A DNA stretch of 64,000 nucleotides from CAVPDG01 sp963702535 (GTDB lineage: Bacteria > Chloroflexota > Anaerolineae > Anaerolineales > UBA4823). Position 1 is the first letter of the stretch, and every line of letters starts with the position of its first letter. Position numbers and translations under genes: made by a program. The notes under the pieces are model-generated. The model had not been told where the DNA came from. It ran no database searches and worked only from the letters and a program-made list of their open reading frames with translations. The stretch lies in the NCBI GenBank assembly GCA_963702535.1, contig CAVPDG010000010.1:372001-436000 (forward strand). The letters are read 5' to 3'. Shown here in pieces: positions 36,162 to 45,333 of the stretch.

Positions 36162-36935
36162 GTGCCAACCCCTTTTTATCACATCAGCCTGGCAGAGGAG
36201 CTCTTAGCGCACCCCGCGCTAGCGGCTGAAACGCGCTCGTTCTTAGCTAAACAGCGTAGCGAATTCTTATTCGGCAATACCGCTCCCGATGTGCAGGTTG
36301 TCTCAGGACAGCCGAGGGTAAGCACGCATTTTTTTGACCTGCCCCTCCAGCCGGATGAGCAACCGGCGTGGGAGAAATTCCTGATCGCAAATGCCCGCCT
36401 GGCGTATCCCGGCGAGCTTCCGGCGGGGCAAGCCGCGTTCGTTGCCGGATACCTTTGCCACCTGCAAGCCGACATCTTCTGGATCAAGGAAATCTTCCTG
36501 CCAGTATTCGGTCGGCGGTCCCGGTGGGATACCTTTTCCAGACGGCTCTACCTGCACAATGTCCTGCGCGCATACCTGGACAGGCAGATCGTGCCCGAGA
36601 TGACGTGCGGCGCACAGATATCCGGCGTGCTTCCCAGGCGTTGGCTGCCCTTTGTGCAGGACGCACACCTGGTTGCATGGCGAGATTACCTGAGCGGCCA
36701 GCTCTGCACGGGCTCCAGGATCCAAACAGTTGAGGTATTTGCAGCCCGCCAGGGTATCTCACCAGAAGAATACTACGCCTTGCTCAACTCAGAGGAGCGT
36801 CTTGACGAGGAAATCTTCACCCATCTCCCCCGGCAGGCGCTGGAAGACTACCGCCGGGAGATTGTCCGGCAGAACATATCCCTGCTCAATGAATATGGCG
36901 CCGGTCGAGGGGAAATTTCAGGAGATCGCAGATGA
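36162..36935 (+). CDS. Zinc-dependent phospholipase C-like protein
   Basis: The 257-residue protein has the histidine/aspartate pattern of the zinc-dependent phospholipase C/S1-P1 nuclease fold. This includes an early His (YHI), GNTAPD, STHFF, and a helix with AGYLCHLQADIFW providing His and Asp metal ligands. GTG 36162 is the likely start; no signal peptide is visible, which is unusual for a secreted phospholipase. It overlaps the next gene by four bases. Confidence 0.7.
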   Translation: MPTPFYHISLAEELLAHPALAAETRSFLAKQRSEFLFGNTAPDVQVVSGQPRVSTHFFDLPLQPDEQPAWEKFLIANARLAYPGELPAGQAAFVAGYLCHLQADIFWIKEIFLPVFGRRSRWDTFSRRLYLHNVLRAYLDRQIVPEMTCGAQISGVLPRRWLPFVQDAHLVAWRDYLSGQLCTGSRIQTVEVFAARQGISPEEYYALLNSEERLDEEIFTHLPRQALEDYRREIVRQNISLLNEYGAGRGEISGDRR

Positions 36936-37765
36936 AGATCATAGAAAACACGAGCCAGAACCAGAAGAGCCAGCCGCCTAACGTCCTGGGGGGGATGATT
37001 GGCTCGCTGAAACTTGGGCGCGCCACGCCGCAGGAGGTTCAGGCGCAACAAGCCGTGATCGCTGTGCTTGAAAAAGCGCTGGACAACCGCTACTTCTTAT
37101 TGCGCGATATCAGCCTGGTTGAGCAGGAAATGCCCATCCCCTTGATCCTGGTAGGTCCAGCCGGGATCAGAGTGATCTATCCGCTTGCATTGCGGGGGGT
37201 CTATCGCGCCAGGGTAGACGAATGGGAGCAATTGGACACACAACGGCAGACGTACAGACCGGTTACGCCCAACCTGATCATCCAGGCACAGCAAATGGCA
37301 CAGGCAGTGGAGGAGCACCTCAAAGCGCAGAACATCGATCCCCCTCCAGTAGAGCCCGCGCTGGTCTTCACGGATACGGGGGTGCACATCGAGATGGTGC
37401 GTCCGGCGGTGCGGATCGTATTGATCGACGCCATCGATCGCTTCATCGCCGGCTTGTTGCAGGCTCCTGTGATGCTATCGAAAGAAGAGGTGCAACAGTC
37501 AACCAATAGCCTGGCAAAAGCCCTGGGAATGGATGAAGAGAGATCGCTTTACCCGGAACGGGATGCCTTCTCCTTCAGCGATGAATTGGCAGCGCGCAGC
37601 AAAGGTCCTACTATTGCAGACCGGCTACCGCGCGGCGAGCGAGCCGTATCCACATTGAATAAAATCCCATTATCGAACCGGCAGTGGCTCGTCCTGGGAT
37701 GCCTGGTGGCGGTCAACATCCTCATCCTGATTGCCGCTGTGGCTTTCATCCTGTTTTCCACATAA
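36932..37765 (+). CDS. Uncharacterised protein with a C-terminal membrane anchor, possibly NERD-like
   Basis: A 277-residue protein whose ATG overlaps the preceding stop. The N-terminal two-thirds alternates strands and helices (LILVGPAGIRVIYP, NLIIQAQQMAQAVEEHL, ALVFTDTG, VRIVLIDAI) in the order of nuclease-related NERD domains. The expected E-x-K catalytic segment is not evident. One helix near 250-274 anchors the C-terminus, so it is probably a cytoplasm-facing tail-anchored protein. The function is unknown. Confidence 0.6.
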   Translation: MKIIENTSQNQKSQPPNVLGGMIGSLKLGRATPQEVQAQQAVIAVLEKALDNRYFLLRDISLVEQEMPIPLILVGPAGIRVIYPLALRGVYRARVDEWEQLDTQRQTYRPVTPNLIIQAQQMAQAVEEHLKAQNIDPPPVEPALVFTDTGVHIEMVRPAVRIVLIDAIDRFIAGLLQAPVMLSKEEVQQSTNSLAKALGMDEERSLYPERDAFSFSDELAARSKGPTIADRLPRGERAVSTLNKIPLSNRQWLVLGCLVAVNILILIAAVAFILFST

Positions 37766-37785
37766 TCACCCTTGAGGCAAATAGC

Positions 37786-38523
37786 TTGTCTCGACCGTTG
37801 CTATCCATCATTATCCCGGCTTACAACGAGGAGCACCGCCTGCCCAGAACGCTGGAGCAGATATTCTCTTTCCTAAGCGAGCAATCCTATGCCGCCGAAG
37901 TGATCGTTGTGGAGAACGGCAGCCAAGACCGCACCCTGGAGATTGCCCGTTCTTATGAAAAGCGCTTTTCCCAGCTCAGGATACTGCAACTCGCCAAGCG
38001 GGGCAAGGGGCGAGCGGTGCAACACGGGATGCTGCAAGCAAACGGTGAATACTGCTTCATGTGCGACGCCGACCTGTCGATGCCCGTTGAGGAGATCAAC
38101 CGTTTCTTACCGCCTGAGCTGAACGATTTCGATATAGCCATCGCATCGCGCGAAGCGCCAGGAGCGGTGCGCATTAACGAGCCTGCCTACCGGCACTTCA
38201 TCGGGCGCATCTTCAATTCGATGATCCAGGTGCTCGCCTTGCCGGAACTCAACGACACGCAGTGCGGCTTTAAGTGCTTTCGCGCCGCTCTAGTTCAGGA
38301 TTTATTCAAACAGCAGACACTCCCGGGATGGTCGTTCGATGTCGAGGTGTTATTCATTGCCAGGCTGAAAGGCTACCACATCGTTGAGGTGCCCATTCAC
38401 TGGTATTTCAATCCGGATAGCAAGATCAGAGTCTTTAAAGATTCACTGCGCATGGCAATCGACCTGCTGACCATCCGCAGAAACGCGATGCGCGGCAAAT
38501 ATCGTGGAGATGCCAGGACGTAG
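37786..38523 (+). CDS. Family 2 glycosyltransferase, dolichyl-phosphate glucosyltransferase-like
   Basis: TTG 37786, with GAGG eight bases upstream, is favoured because the protein then begins directly at the GT-A strand SIIIPAYNEEHRLP. It contains ENGSQDRT, the metal-binding DADLSMP and a CGFKCF segment, as in DPG synthase/Alg5-like enzymes that add a sugar to a lipid carrier. The product is 245 residues. It overlaps rnhB by 20 bases. Confidence 0.82.
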   Translation: MSRPLLSIIIPAYNEEHRLPRTLEQIFSFLSEQSYAAEVIVVENGSQDRTLEIARSYEKRFSQLRILQLAKRGKGRAVQHGMLQANGEYCFMCDADLSMPVEEINRFLPPELNDFDIAIASREAPGAVRINEPAYRHFIGRIFNSMIQVLALPELNDTQCGFKCFRAALVQDLFKQQTLPGWSFDVEVLFIARLKGYHIVEVPIHWYFNPDSKIRVFKDSLRMAIDLLTIRRNAMRGKYRGDART

Positions 38524-39172
38524 CCGAACTCCCTTCACCCTGCCGCCAGCGCCCGACCTGAGCTTCGAGACAGAGCTGTGGCTGGCAGGCAAACAAGCAG
38601 TGGCAGGGATCGACGAAGCTGGGCGCGGCGCACTCGCCGGACCGGTGGCTGCAGCAGCGATCATCCTGCCCGCAAATCCGGGCATCGAATCCCTACTGAC
38701 CGGCGTGCAAGACTCAAAGCAAATGACCCCGTTGGCGAGAACGCACTGGGCAAGCCGCTTGAGGGAGATTGCCCTGGCGTGGGGAGTGGGTTTTGCCAGC
38801 GCCGGAGAAATCGACGAGATGGGCATTGTTCCAGCCACCTGCCTGGCAGCGCGGCGGGCGTTGGAGCAACTCAAGCCACAGCCGGATCACCTGCTGATTG
38901 ATTATCTCGACCTGCCTGAGACGACCATCCCGCAAACCAGCCTGGTGAAGGGAGACGCACGCTGCACCAGCATCGCCGCGGCGTCCATCCTGGCTAAGAC
39001 AAGCAGAGATTTACTCTGCAATGAGCTGGAGCTGCAGTATCCGGGTTATGGTTTCAGTCAGCACAAAGGTTACGGCACTGCCGCTCACCTGGCAGCCCTG
39101 AGCCGCCTGGGTATTGCGCCAATCCACCGGCGGAGCTTCGCTCCCATTGTCCATTACACAGAAAACCCCTAG
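38504..39172 (+). CDS. rnhB: Ribonuclease HII
   Basis: The 222-residue enzyme removes RNA from RNA-DNA hybrids. The active-site GIDEAGRGALAGP motif carries Asp and Glu, with later acidic residues in LLIDYLDLP. KGDARCTSIAAASILAK and HKGYGTAAH are signature segments. It overlaps the upstream glycosyltransferase, implying cotranscription. Confidence 0.95.
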   Translation: MEMPGRSRTPFTLPPAPDLSFETELWLAGKQAVAGIDEAGRGALAGPVAAAAIILPANPGIESLLTGVQDSKQMTPLARTHWASRLREIALAWGVGFASAGEIDEMGIVPATCLAARRALEQLKPQPDHLLIDYLDLPETTIPQTSLVKGDARCTSIAAASILAKTSRDLLCNELELQYPGYGFSQHKGYGTAAHLAALSRLGIAPIHRRSFAPIVHYTENP

Positions 39173-39225
39173 GGATGCACCTGCGGAGTCACCCACGGGT
39201 ACACTAAAAGGATGAGGCAGGAGAG

Positions 39226-41112
39226 ATGAGCGGTGCAAAAACGCGCAAACCTTACGGGCATTGGGATAGCCTGATCACACCTGCCAGCATGGCAGGCGGA
39301 CTGCGTCTGGCGGACTGCGCCTGGGCTGCGGATGGCACGCTACTCTGGCTGGAGGGAAGGGGAGATAGGAGCGCACTGGTGATGCTGCCTGCAGGCTCAA
39401 GTGAGCCGCGCGATGTGGACACAGGCTGCGATGTGCGCGCCCGCGTCGGGTACGGCGGAGGCGATTTCTCCACGGGCGGCAACCAAATTTATTTCAGCGC
39501 CGCCGATTCGGGACGCATTTTGCGCCAGGACTTGCAGGGTGGTCATGCAGCAGCCATCACGCCGGCATTCGGGCGGGCGGCTGCGCCAAAGCTATCTACG
39601 GATCAGCGTTGGCTCCTCTTCGTGCACTCCTACGAAGGGCGGGATTGCCTGGCGATCGTCGACGCCCAGGGAACCCACTGGCCGCAAAAGCTGGCATCTG
39701 GAGATGATTTCTACATGCAGCCAGCCTGGCATCCGGATGGATCCCAGATCGCCTGGATCGCCTGGAGACACCCCAATATGCCCTGGGACGGTACTTGCCT
39801 GCACCTCGGGCGCCTCAGCCAAAACGAGCATGAATTACCCACACTGGCGGAGAGCCGGGTGATCGCCGGCGGTGAGCGCACAGCCATCTTCCAACCGGAG
39901 TTCTCCCCAGATGGTCGCTACCTGGCATACGTTTCAGACCAGAGCGGCTGGTGGCAAATCATGCTCACCGATTTGAGCGATGGATCCACCCGCCAGCTTA
40001 CACACGGCGAGGCGGAGCATGGCATCCCTGCCTGGGTCCAGGGGATGCGCACCTACCAGATCACCCCGGATGGAAAATGGCTCTTTTACTTGAGGAATAA
40101 GTCAGGCGCGACAACCCTGTGGCAACAGGCGCTCGATGGCGGAGAGGCGCGCCAGGTTGAGTTGGGGGAAGCGTATTCCTGGCTAGAGCAGATCGCCATT
40201 TCGCCGGAGGGCAAGCGCATCGCCCTGATCGCCTCCGGCAGCCGTACGCCAACGCGGCTGATCGTATGCACGCCCAGCGGCGAGGTGCAGGTGAAGCGGC
40301 GCACCGCCAACGAGGAGATCCCGCCTGCCTGCTACTCGCAGCCCCAGCCGGTCCAATGGCAGGGAGACAGCAACCAGGAGCTGCACGGTTTGCTCTACCC
40401 ACCGTGCAACCCGGCTTTCGAAGCCCCGGGCTTGCCGCCGCTGATGGTGATGGTGCACAGCGGTCCCACAAGCCAGAAGACGATGGGCTTCGACGCTCCA
40501 ACGCAGTTCTTCACCAGCCGCGGCTACGCCGTTCTGCACGTCAACTACCGGGGAAGCAGCGGCTACGGACGCGCCTACCGGGACAGCTTGCGGGGCAATT
40601 GGGGAGTGTACGACGTGGAAGATGTGGTGAGCGGAGCGCGTTACCTGTTCCAGACAGCGCAGGTAAATAGGGAACGCGTTTTCATTATGGGGGGCAGCGC
40701 AGGGGGTTTCACCGTTCTCAAGGCAATGGAGGACTATCCTGGCTTCTTCAAAGCCGGGATTGACCTGTATGGAGTGACCGACCTGCTCAGCCTGAGCGAA
40801 AAGACGCACAAATTCGAGCTGCACTACAATGATGCCCTGGTCGGTGCGCTGCCTGAAGCTTTACCTCTCTACCAGCAGCGCTCGCCGCTGTATCACGTCG
40901 ATCAGCTCCAGGATCCCCTGGCGATCTTCCAGGGTGCGGAGGATGAGGTGGTCTTGCCCAGCCAATCTGCCGACCTGGCAGAGGCGCTCAGCCGCAAAGG
41001 CGTGCCGCACATCTACCAGTTATACGAGGGAGAAGGGCACGGCTTTCGAAAAAGCGCGACGATCGCCCATCTGTACCAGACGATCGAGGAGTTCTTGCAG
41101 AGGGTAAGCTAG
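39226..41112 (+). CDS. S9-family prolyl oligopeptidase-like serine peptidase
   Basis: The 628-residue protein has an N-terminal beta-propeller with WD-like FSPDGRYLAYVS and ISPEGKRIALI repeats. The C-terminal alpha/beta hydrolase domain has Ser491 in GGSAGG, Asp573 in GAEDEVV and His605 in GEGHGF. It probably cleaves short peptides or amino-terminal residues in the cytoplasm. GGCAGGAG lies just before the ATG. It is convergent with the next gene and overlaps it slightly at the 3' end. Confidence 0.92.
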   Translation: MSGAKTRKPYGHWDSLITPASMAGGLRLADCAWAADGTLLWLEGRGDRSALVMLPAGSSEPRDVDTGCDVRARVGYGGGDFSTGGNQIYFSAADSGRILRQDLQGGHAAAITPAFGRAAAPKLSTDQRWLLFVHSYEGRDCLAIVDAQGTHWPQKLASGDDFYMQPAWHPDGSQIAWIAWRHPNMPWDGTCLHLGRLSQNEHELPTLAESRVIAGGERTAIFQPEFSPDGRYLAYVSDQSGWWQIMLTDLSDGSTRQLTHGEAEHGIPAWVQGMRTYQITPDGKWLFYLRNKSGATTLWQQALDGGEARQVELGEAYSWLEQIAISPEGKRIALIASGSRTPTRLIVCTPSGEVQVKRRTANEEIPPACYSQPQPVQWQGDSNQELHGLLYPPCNPAFEAPGLPPLMVMVHSGPTSQKTMGFDAPTQFFTSRGYAVLHVNYRGSSGYGRAYRDSLRGNWGVYDVEDVVSGARYLFQTAQVNRERVFIMGGSAGGFTVLKAMEDYPGFFKAGIDLYGVTDLLSLSEKTHKFELHYNDALVGALPEALPLYQQRSPLYHVDQLQDPLAIFQGAEDEVVLPSQSADLAEALSRKGVPHIYQLYEGEGHGFRKSATIAHLYQTIEEFLQRVS

Positions 41113-41723
41113 GATTTGCGGGCAGAAGCTGCCGGGCGCGGAGCGCCCTTTTGAGATTGCAGCCAGGCGCCCCGAAACGAATCCAGCTCGGTGCTAAACG
41201 CCATCCAATCCGGGACGAGGAACACCAAGCCTTTGGAGCGGGGGGAGAACATCTGGGGAGCGAGGAAGAAGCGCATCAGGCGCGGGCTCATGGGGTAATC
41301 CGCCAGCTCGACCACAACAGCAGTCCTGCCATAGAAGGGGTCCAGCAGGTTGCGCTGCGCCCAGGTGGCTTCATCCGGCGGAAAAAGCTGGGTGAAGACC
41401 GCCGGATGCGAGTTGCGCATGCGGCGATAAGATATATTCATGCGCAGGAAGGGCGTCACCAAACGCAGGTGGTCGCGGTTGGGCTGAGCGTACGCCATGC
41501 TCCGCCCGAACAAGGCAAACAGGGCAAACGCCAGAGAAACCAGCCCGCCAACCGCCAGCCAGATATTGTCGCCGCCCTCCAGCAGTGGAGTGGGATACAA
41601 CCAGCCCCAGCCCCAGACGAGCAATAATAGCAGCCCCAAGACCAATGCTGCTGCCCACAGGCGGTTCATCACCCTGCGGTAAAGAAGGAGTGCGTGGCGG
41701 TTGCCATTTTTGCGGCTTTTCAT
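41109..41723 (-). CDS. Uncharacterised two-span membrane protein
   Basis: GAGGAG six bases upstream supports the start at 41723. Two hydrophobic helices at about residues 22-66 are followed by a soluble domain with LRLVTPFLRMNISY, and the C-terminus is basic. It starts 13 bases after the restored stop of the histidine kinase gene on the same strand, so the two may be coexpressed. No family is recognised. Confidence 0.65.
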   Translation of the reverse strand: MKSRKNGNRHALLLYRRVMNRLWAAALVLGLLLLLVWGWGWLYPTPLLEGGDNIWLAVGGLVSLAFALFALFGRSMAYAQPNRDHLRLVTPFLRMNISYRRMRNSHPAVFTQLFPPDEATWAQRNLLDPFYGRTAVVVELADYPMSPRLMRFFLAPQMFSPRSKGLVFLVPDWMAFSTELDSFRGAWLQSQKGAPRPAASARKS

Positions 41724-41736
41724 CCCTGGCTCCTCA

Positions 41737-42568
41737 TCATAACGAGACAGGCAGCGTAAACCAGAACTCGCTCCCTTTTTCAAGGGTGCTGGAAACCCCT
41801 ACGACGCCGCCCATGTTGTTCCACCAATACCTTGACCACACTCAAGCTCAGACCCCAGCCAGGCTGCTCTCTGACAGCGGCTTGCTCGGAGCGGAAAAAC
41901 TGGCTGAAGAGATGAGCCTGATCTTCCGGGCTGATGCCGATCCCCGTATCCACGACTGCGAAGCGCAAGAAGCGGCGGCTGAGTAGCTCACTTGCAAGGT
42001 CGATCCGCCCTGCCTGCGGGGTATAGCGGCTGGCGTTGGTCAGCAAGCGGGACAAAACTTGAGCCATCCGCCTCGGATCAGCATCGACCTGAGGCAGATC
42101 GCCGGGCAGTTCGATCTCAAAGACTTGGCTTCTCTCTGCAATAAAAGGTTGCAAGTTGCGCGCCACTTCCTGCAATCACAGGCTGCGGCGGAAATCTCAG
42201 CTGATTTCGAGCTTTAGGGAACCGGCTTCGGCTTTAGACAGGTCAGAAAGATCTGAGATCAGGGTTGCCATGCGCTCAACATTATTGCGGATAACGCTCA
42301 AGAACTCGAGCTGCTGCTCATTTACGGATCCGATAATGCCTTTACGCAACAGGTCAGTGTAACCGAGTATAGATGTCAGGGGTACACGCAGCTCATGGCT
42401 CACATGGGATATGTACCAGCGATTTTGTTCCTGATCAGCCTGAATGCACGCCGCCAGTTCTTCGAGTCCTAAAAGCACAGGCTGCAGAGTTTCGCGCTCA
42501 GGCTGTGGCTCCAGATGGCGCACAGCCTGTTGTATTTGTTCCAGCTTCAGTCGGGTTTCCTGGCTCAA
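41737..42568 (-). pseudogene. Small sensor histidine kinase, interrupted by in-frame stops and a frameshift
   Basis: HisKA has the phosphoacceptor His58 in VSHELRVPLTSI. The ATPase half has N box RLLTNASRYTP, DTGIGI and a short G2 region. Two TGA codons (42197-42199 and 42176-42178) lie in the same frame between these halves; paired indels enclosing a shifted segment could also explain them. Near 41805 one more indel is needed; the alternative frame then ends EFWFTLPVSL, an ordinary kinase C-terminus. There is no membrane sensor domain. No response regulator lies beside it. Confidence 0.65.
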
Positions 42569-42594
42569 GCGTATGCTCCTACAATCCAGAACGG

Positions 42595-43269
42595 TTAAGA
42601 GGCTTCCTCCGCCTGGGAAGCATAATAATCGCAGAGATCGCGCAATGGGCAGGCGGAACAGCTTGGGCGGCGGGCGTGGCAGACCTCACGACCGAGACGA
42701 ATGATGTTGAGATGAGCGGCATAGTAAGCATCTGGCGGGAAAAGCCGGGCAAGGTGATCGTGAGCGTCCTCAACCGTCATCCCGTCCGGTCGCAGACCGA
42801 TACGCCCGCTCACCCGGTAGACGTGGGTGTCTACTGGAAACGCAGGCATGCCCAGAGAGAAAAGCATGACAATGGCTGTCGTCTTGGGACCGACGCCTTT
42901 GAATTGAGACAGCCAGGCATGGACTTCCGCTGGAGGCAAATCTTTGAGAAAATCCAGGCTCAGCTCGCCGCGCAGGGCAGTGATCTCGCGCAGGATATGC
43001 TGGATGCGCGGCCCTTTTTGATTTGCCAACCCGGCTGAGCGGATGGCGCCAATCACTTCGGCTTGCGGGGCATCTCGGACAGCCTCCCATTGCGGGAAGC
43101 GCAGGCGCAAGGCCTGGTAGGCGCGGTCACGGTTGGTATCGTTGGTGTTCTGGGAAAGGATGGTGGAGACCAGCTCGTCCAGCGGCGGCAAAGGATTACA
43201 GGCTGGCGTGCCGTAGAAGGATAACAAACGCTGGTGAACGAGGCAGGCGCGCTCGTGCAGGTCGATCAT
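42595..43269 (-). CDS. nth: Endonuclease III-like DNA glycosylase
   Basis: The 224-residue protein has the HhH-GPD fold. LSQNTND opens the fold, the helix-hairpin-helix is FKGVGPKT with Lys129, and the catalytic Asp147 lies in PVDTHV. The C-terminal [4Fe-4S] loop is C197-X6-C204-X2-C207-X5-C213. It excises oxidised pyrimidines. Its ATG overlaps the restored stop of the asparaginase gene as ATGA. Confidence 0.93.
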   Translation of the reverse strand: MIDLHERACLVHQRLLSFYGTPACNPLPPLDELVSTILSQNTNDTNRDRAYQALRLRFPQWEAVRDAPQAEVIGAIRSAGLANQKGPRIQHILREITALRGELSLDFLKDLPPAEVHAWLSQFKGVGPKTTAIVMLFSLGMPAFPVDTHVYRVSGRIGLRPDGMTVEDAHDHLARLFPPDAYYAAHLNIIRLGREVCHARRPSCSACPLRDLCDYYASQAEEAS

Positions 43270-44422
43270 GCGCCATGCCCTAAAGAGAAACAGGGACGCC
43301 CTTGTCCGATGGTGATGCCGGCCCAATTCAGCAACGGGAAGGAGGTCCATACTCCGCCAGTTTTGCCAGATGCGCAGGAGACAAGACCTCCAACTGCTTG
43401 AGGATCTCAAGCGCTACCGCGGGACGCACGCGCCCCAACGGATCACCGGCGGGACGGCTATGCCCTGCCAGGTCACCATCCGAGATCTTAAATACAATAC
43501 CCAGCCCAGGAGATGCGGGGTAAAGCGCACCGGGGAGCAACCCCATAGCCAGGTAGCCCTCTGCTCCCCCTTTGCAAACCAGCCGCTTTCCCAGCACCTG
43601 CATCAGGCGCGTATCAAAGCTGCCGGGTCCGCCCACCATCTCAGGGTATGCCAGCATGGCATCCGTCACCAGCCGGCAGGCTTGCGCGCGCGATTGAGGT
43701 GCAGCCTCTCCCTCTCCAGGGTCGCATAACCGCGCGTAAGCGAGGGCAGCGCGGTAGAGCGGCACAGCAAAATTCGGCGCGGAGCAACCATCCACACCCA
43801 CCACCACCTGCTCGACCGGCAGGGAGCACATCTCTGCAAAGCCATGCAAGATATCCTGCTGGATGGGGTGGGATAGATCCAGGTAATCCTGCTTGTTCAG
43901 GCTGCGCATCACGGTAAAAGCCAGCATACCGGTGTGCTTCCCCGAGCAGTTATTGCGGTTTGGCGATAGCGCCTCGCCTCGCTGGCGCATTGCCTCAAGC
44001 GTCGCTTTGTCGCTTAAGGGGTGCACGCCGCAGCGCAAATCCGTTTCCTCCACGCCCGCCCGGGTCTGTACCGAGCGCAAGACAGCCATGTGCGCGTCCG
44101 TGCCGGAGTGTGAAGCGCACATCAAGGCAATCTCCTGCAAGGACAGATTGAAGAAGTCACACCCACCTTGCTCCAGGAAGGGCAAGACCTGGAATGGCTT
44201 GGCAGATGAGCGCAAATAGGTGACGGCGAATGGATCCCCCCAGGCGGCGAGCAGCTTACCGTGGGAGTCCACAATCGCCAGCGAGCCATAGTGAAGCAAC
44301 TCAACCAAACTGCCTCGCGTCAGCTCGAAGATTGGGGCATGAGACGCGCCGGGAGCTTCGCAGGCAGTAGGTGCAGAGAGTAGCTCAGAATAGGCGCCTG
44401 CAGCAGCGCTGGCGCCTAACAC
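43266..44422 (-). CDS. L-asparaginase II family protein (COG4448), C-terminal frameshift
   Basis: The protein belongs to the asparaginase II family rather than the AnsA/AnsB fold. Motifs include RSSAKPFQ, ASHSGTDAH, NCSGKHTGML, VDGCSAPNFA and GPGSFDT. As written, the frame stops at 43328. A one-base correction near 43336 continues FPLLNWAGITIGQGRPCFSL to a stop at 43266. That stop overlaps the nth start as ATGA, which strongly supports the repaired reading. It probably degrades asparagine or a related amide. Confidence 0.85.
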
Positions 44423-45291
44423 TCTTCCTCTTCAATTGTGAGGGGCTCCGGCGAGTTAGCCGGCTGGTAAAGACGGGTGTAATACTGGTACAAACCGGCG
44501 CGCAGACGCTGGGCATACTGCTCGTATTGCTCCTGCGGGAAGCTCAAGTCTGACAACAGGCTCGGGATAAGGCGCTCGGTTGCCTCGGGTGGGGGATTGC
44601 GCCTGGCAATGCGGTCAATTGCCTTGGTAATGGTCTTCAGATAACGCACCTGGGCATTGACGGCATCTATCCCAACTGGACCGCCACGACCGCTGATAAT
44701 GACATAATCCTTGTACTGCTTGACCATCAGGTCCAGGGCTTGCAGCCACTCATCCAGGTCAGCGTTTGCCAGGAAGGGTGGCTGGTTTGGGGTGATGGTA
44801 TCCCCCACAAAAACCACTTTTTCATCCGGGACCACGACCCATATGGAACCCAGCGCCGGACCGGGGTGGTACTCCAGGATGACCTCGGGGCCTCCCCAAT
44901 GCAGGTCCATGCGATCGGTAAAGGTGATGTCCGGCGAAGCCCAGCGGGTGCCGATGGCGTCCATATAGGTTTCCCATTCCGCTCCGCTATCAGGGCTTTG
45001 ACCTTTGAAGATCATCGGGCGATTACGAAAAACCTGGGCTGACTTTTGGTGGGAGACGATGGTGCAATCCATGGCGCGCGCCCCCAGCGTGCGATCCAGG
45101 TGAGCATCCAGAGAGATCAACAAGCGGATTGGACCGCTGCGCTGGTTGATGAGCGTCGAGCGCCAGGCGCGACCGTCTTCCGGGCGCAAAGGGGCGTCGA
45201 TCAAGATCGTCCCCAGGGGAAAGACCAGCGCTCCTAACGTAACCCCCAGGTATGTGTCTTCATAATATATTCCACTCTTGATCTGCTGCAT
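44416..45291 (-). CDS. Metallo-beta-lactamase-fold protein with a degenerate metal site
   Basis: The 291-residue protein keeps the MBL framework: strands leading to LLISLDAHLDRTLG, GPALGSIWVV and VVFVGDT (Asp164). The normal HxHxDH is replaced by Asp62-Ala-His64-Leu-Asp66-Arg67. The later GHG-like position is GRG with Arg202. Only His64, Asp66, His142 and Asp164 remain as possible ligands. The protein may bind one metal or none. It overlaps the asparaginase start by seven bases. Confidence 0.8.
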   Translation of the reverse strand: MQQIKSGIYYEDTYLGVTLGALVFPLGTILIDAPLRPEDGRAWRSTLINQRSGPIRLLISLDAHLDRTLGARAMDCTIVSHQKSAQVFRNRPMIFKGQSPDSGAEWETYMDAIGTRWASPDITFTDRMDLHWGGPEVILEYHPGPALGSIWVVVPDEKVVFVGDTITPNQPPFLANADLDEWLQALDLMVKQYKDYVIISGRGGPVGIDAVNAQVRYLKTITKAIDRIARRNPPPEATERLIPSLLSDLSFPQEQYEQYAQRLRAGLYQYYTRLYQPANSPEPLTIEEEEC

Positions 45292-45333
45292 ATGCCACCT
45301 GTTTTAGAAAATCTAGCTTTCTCCAGCCGTGGA

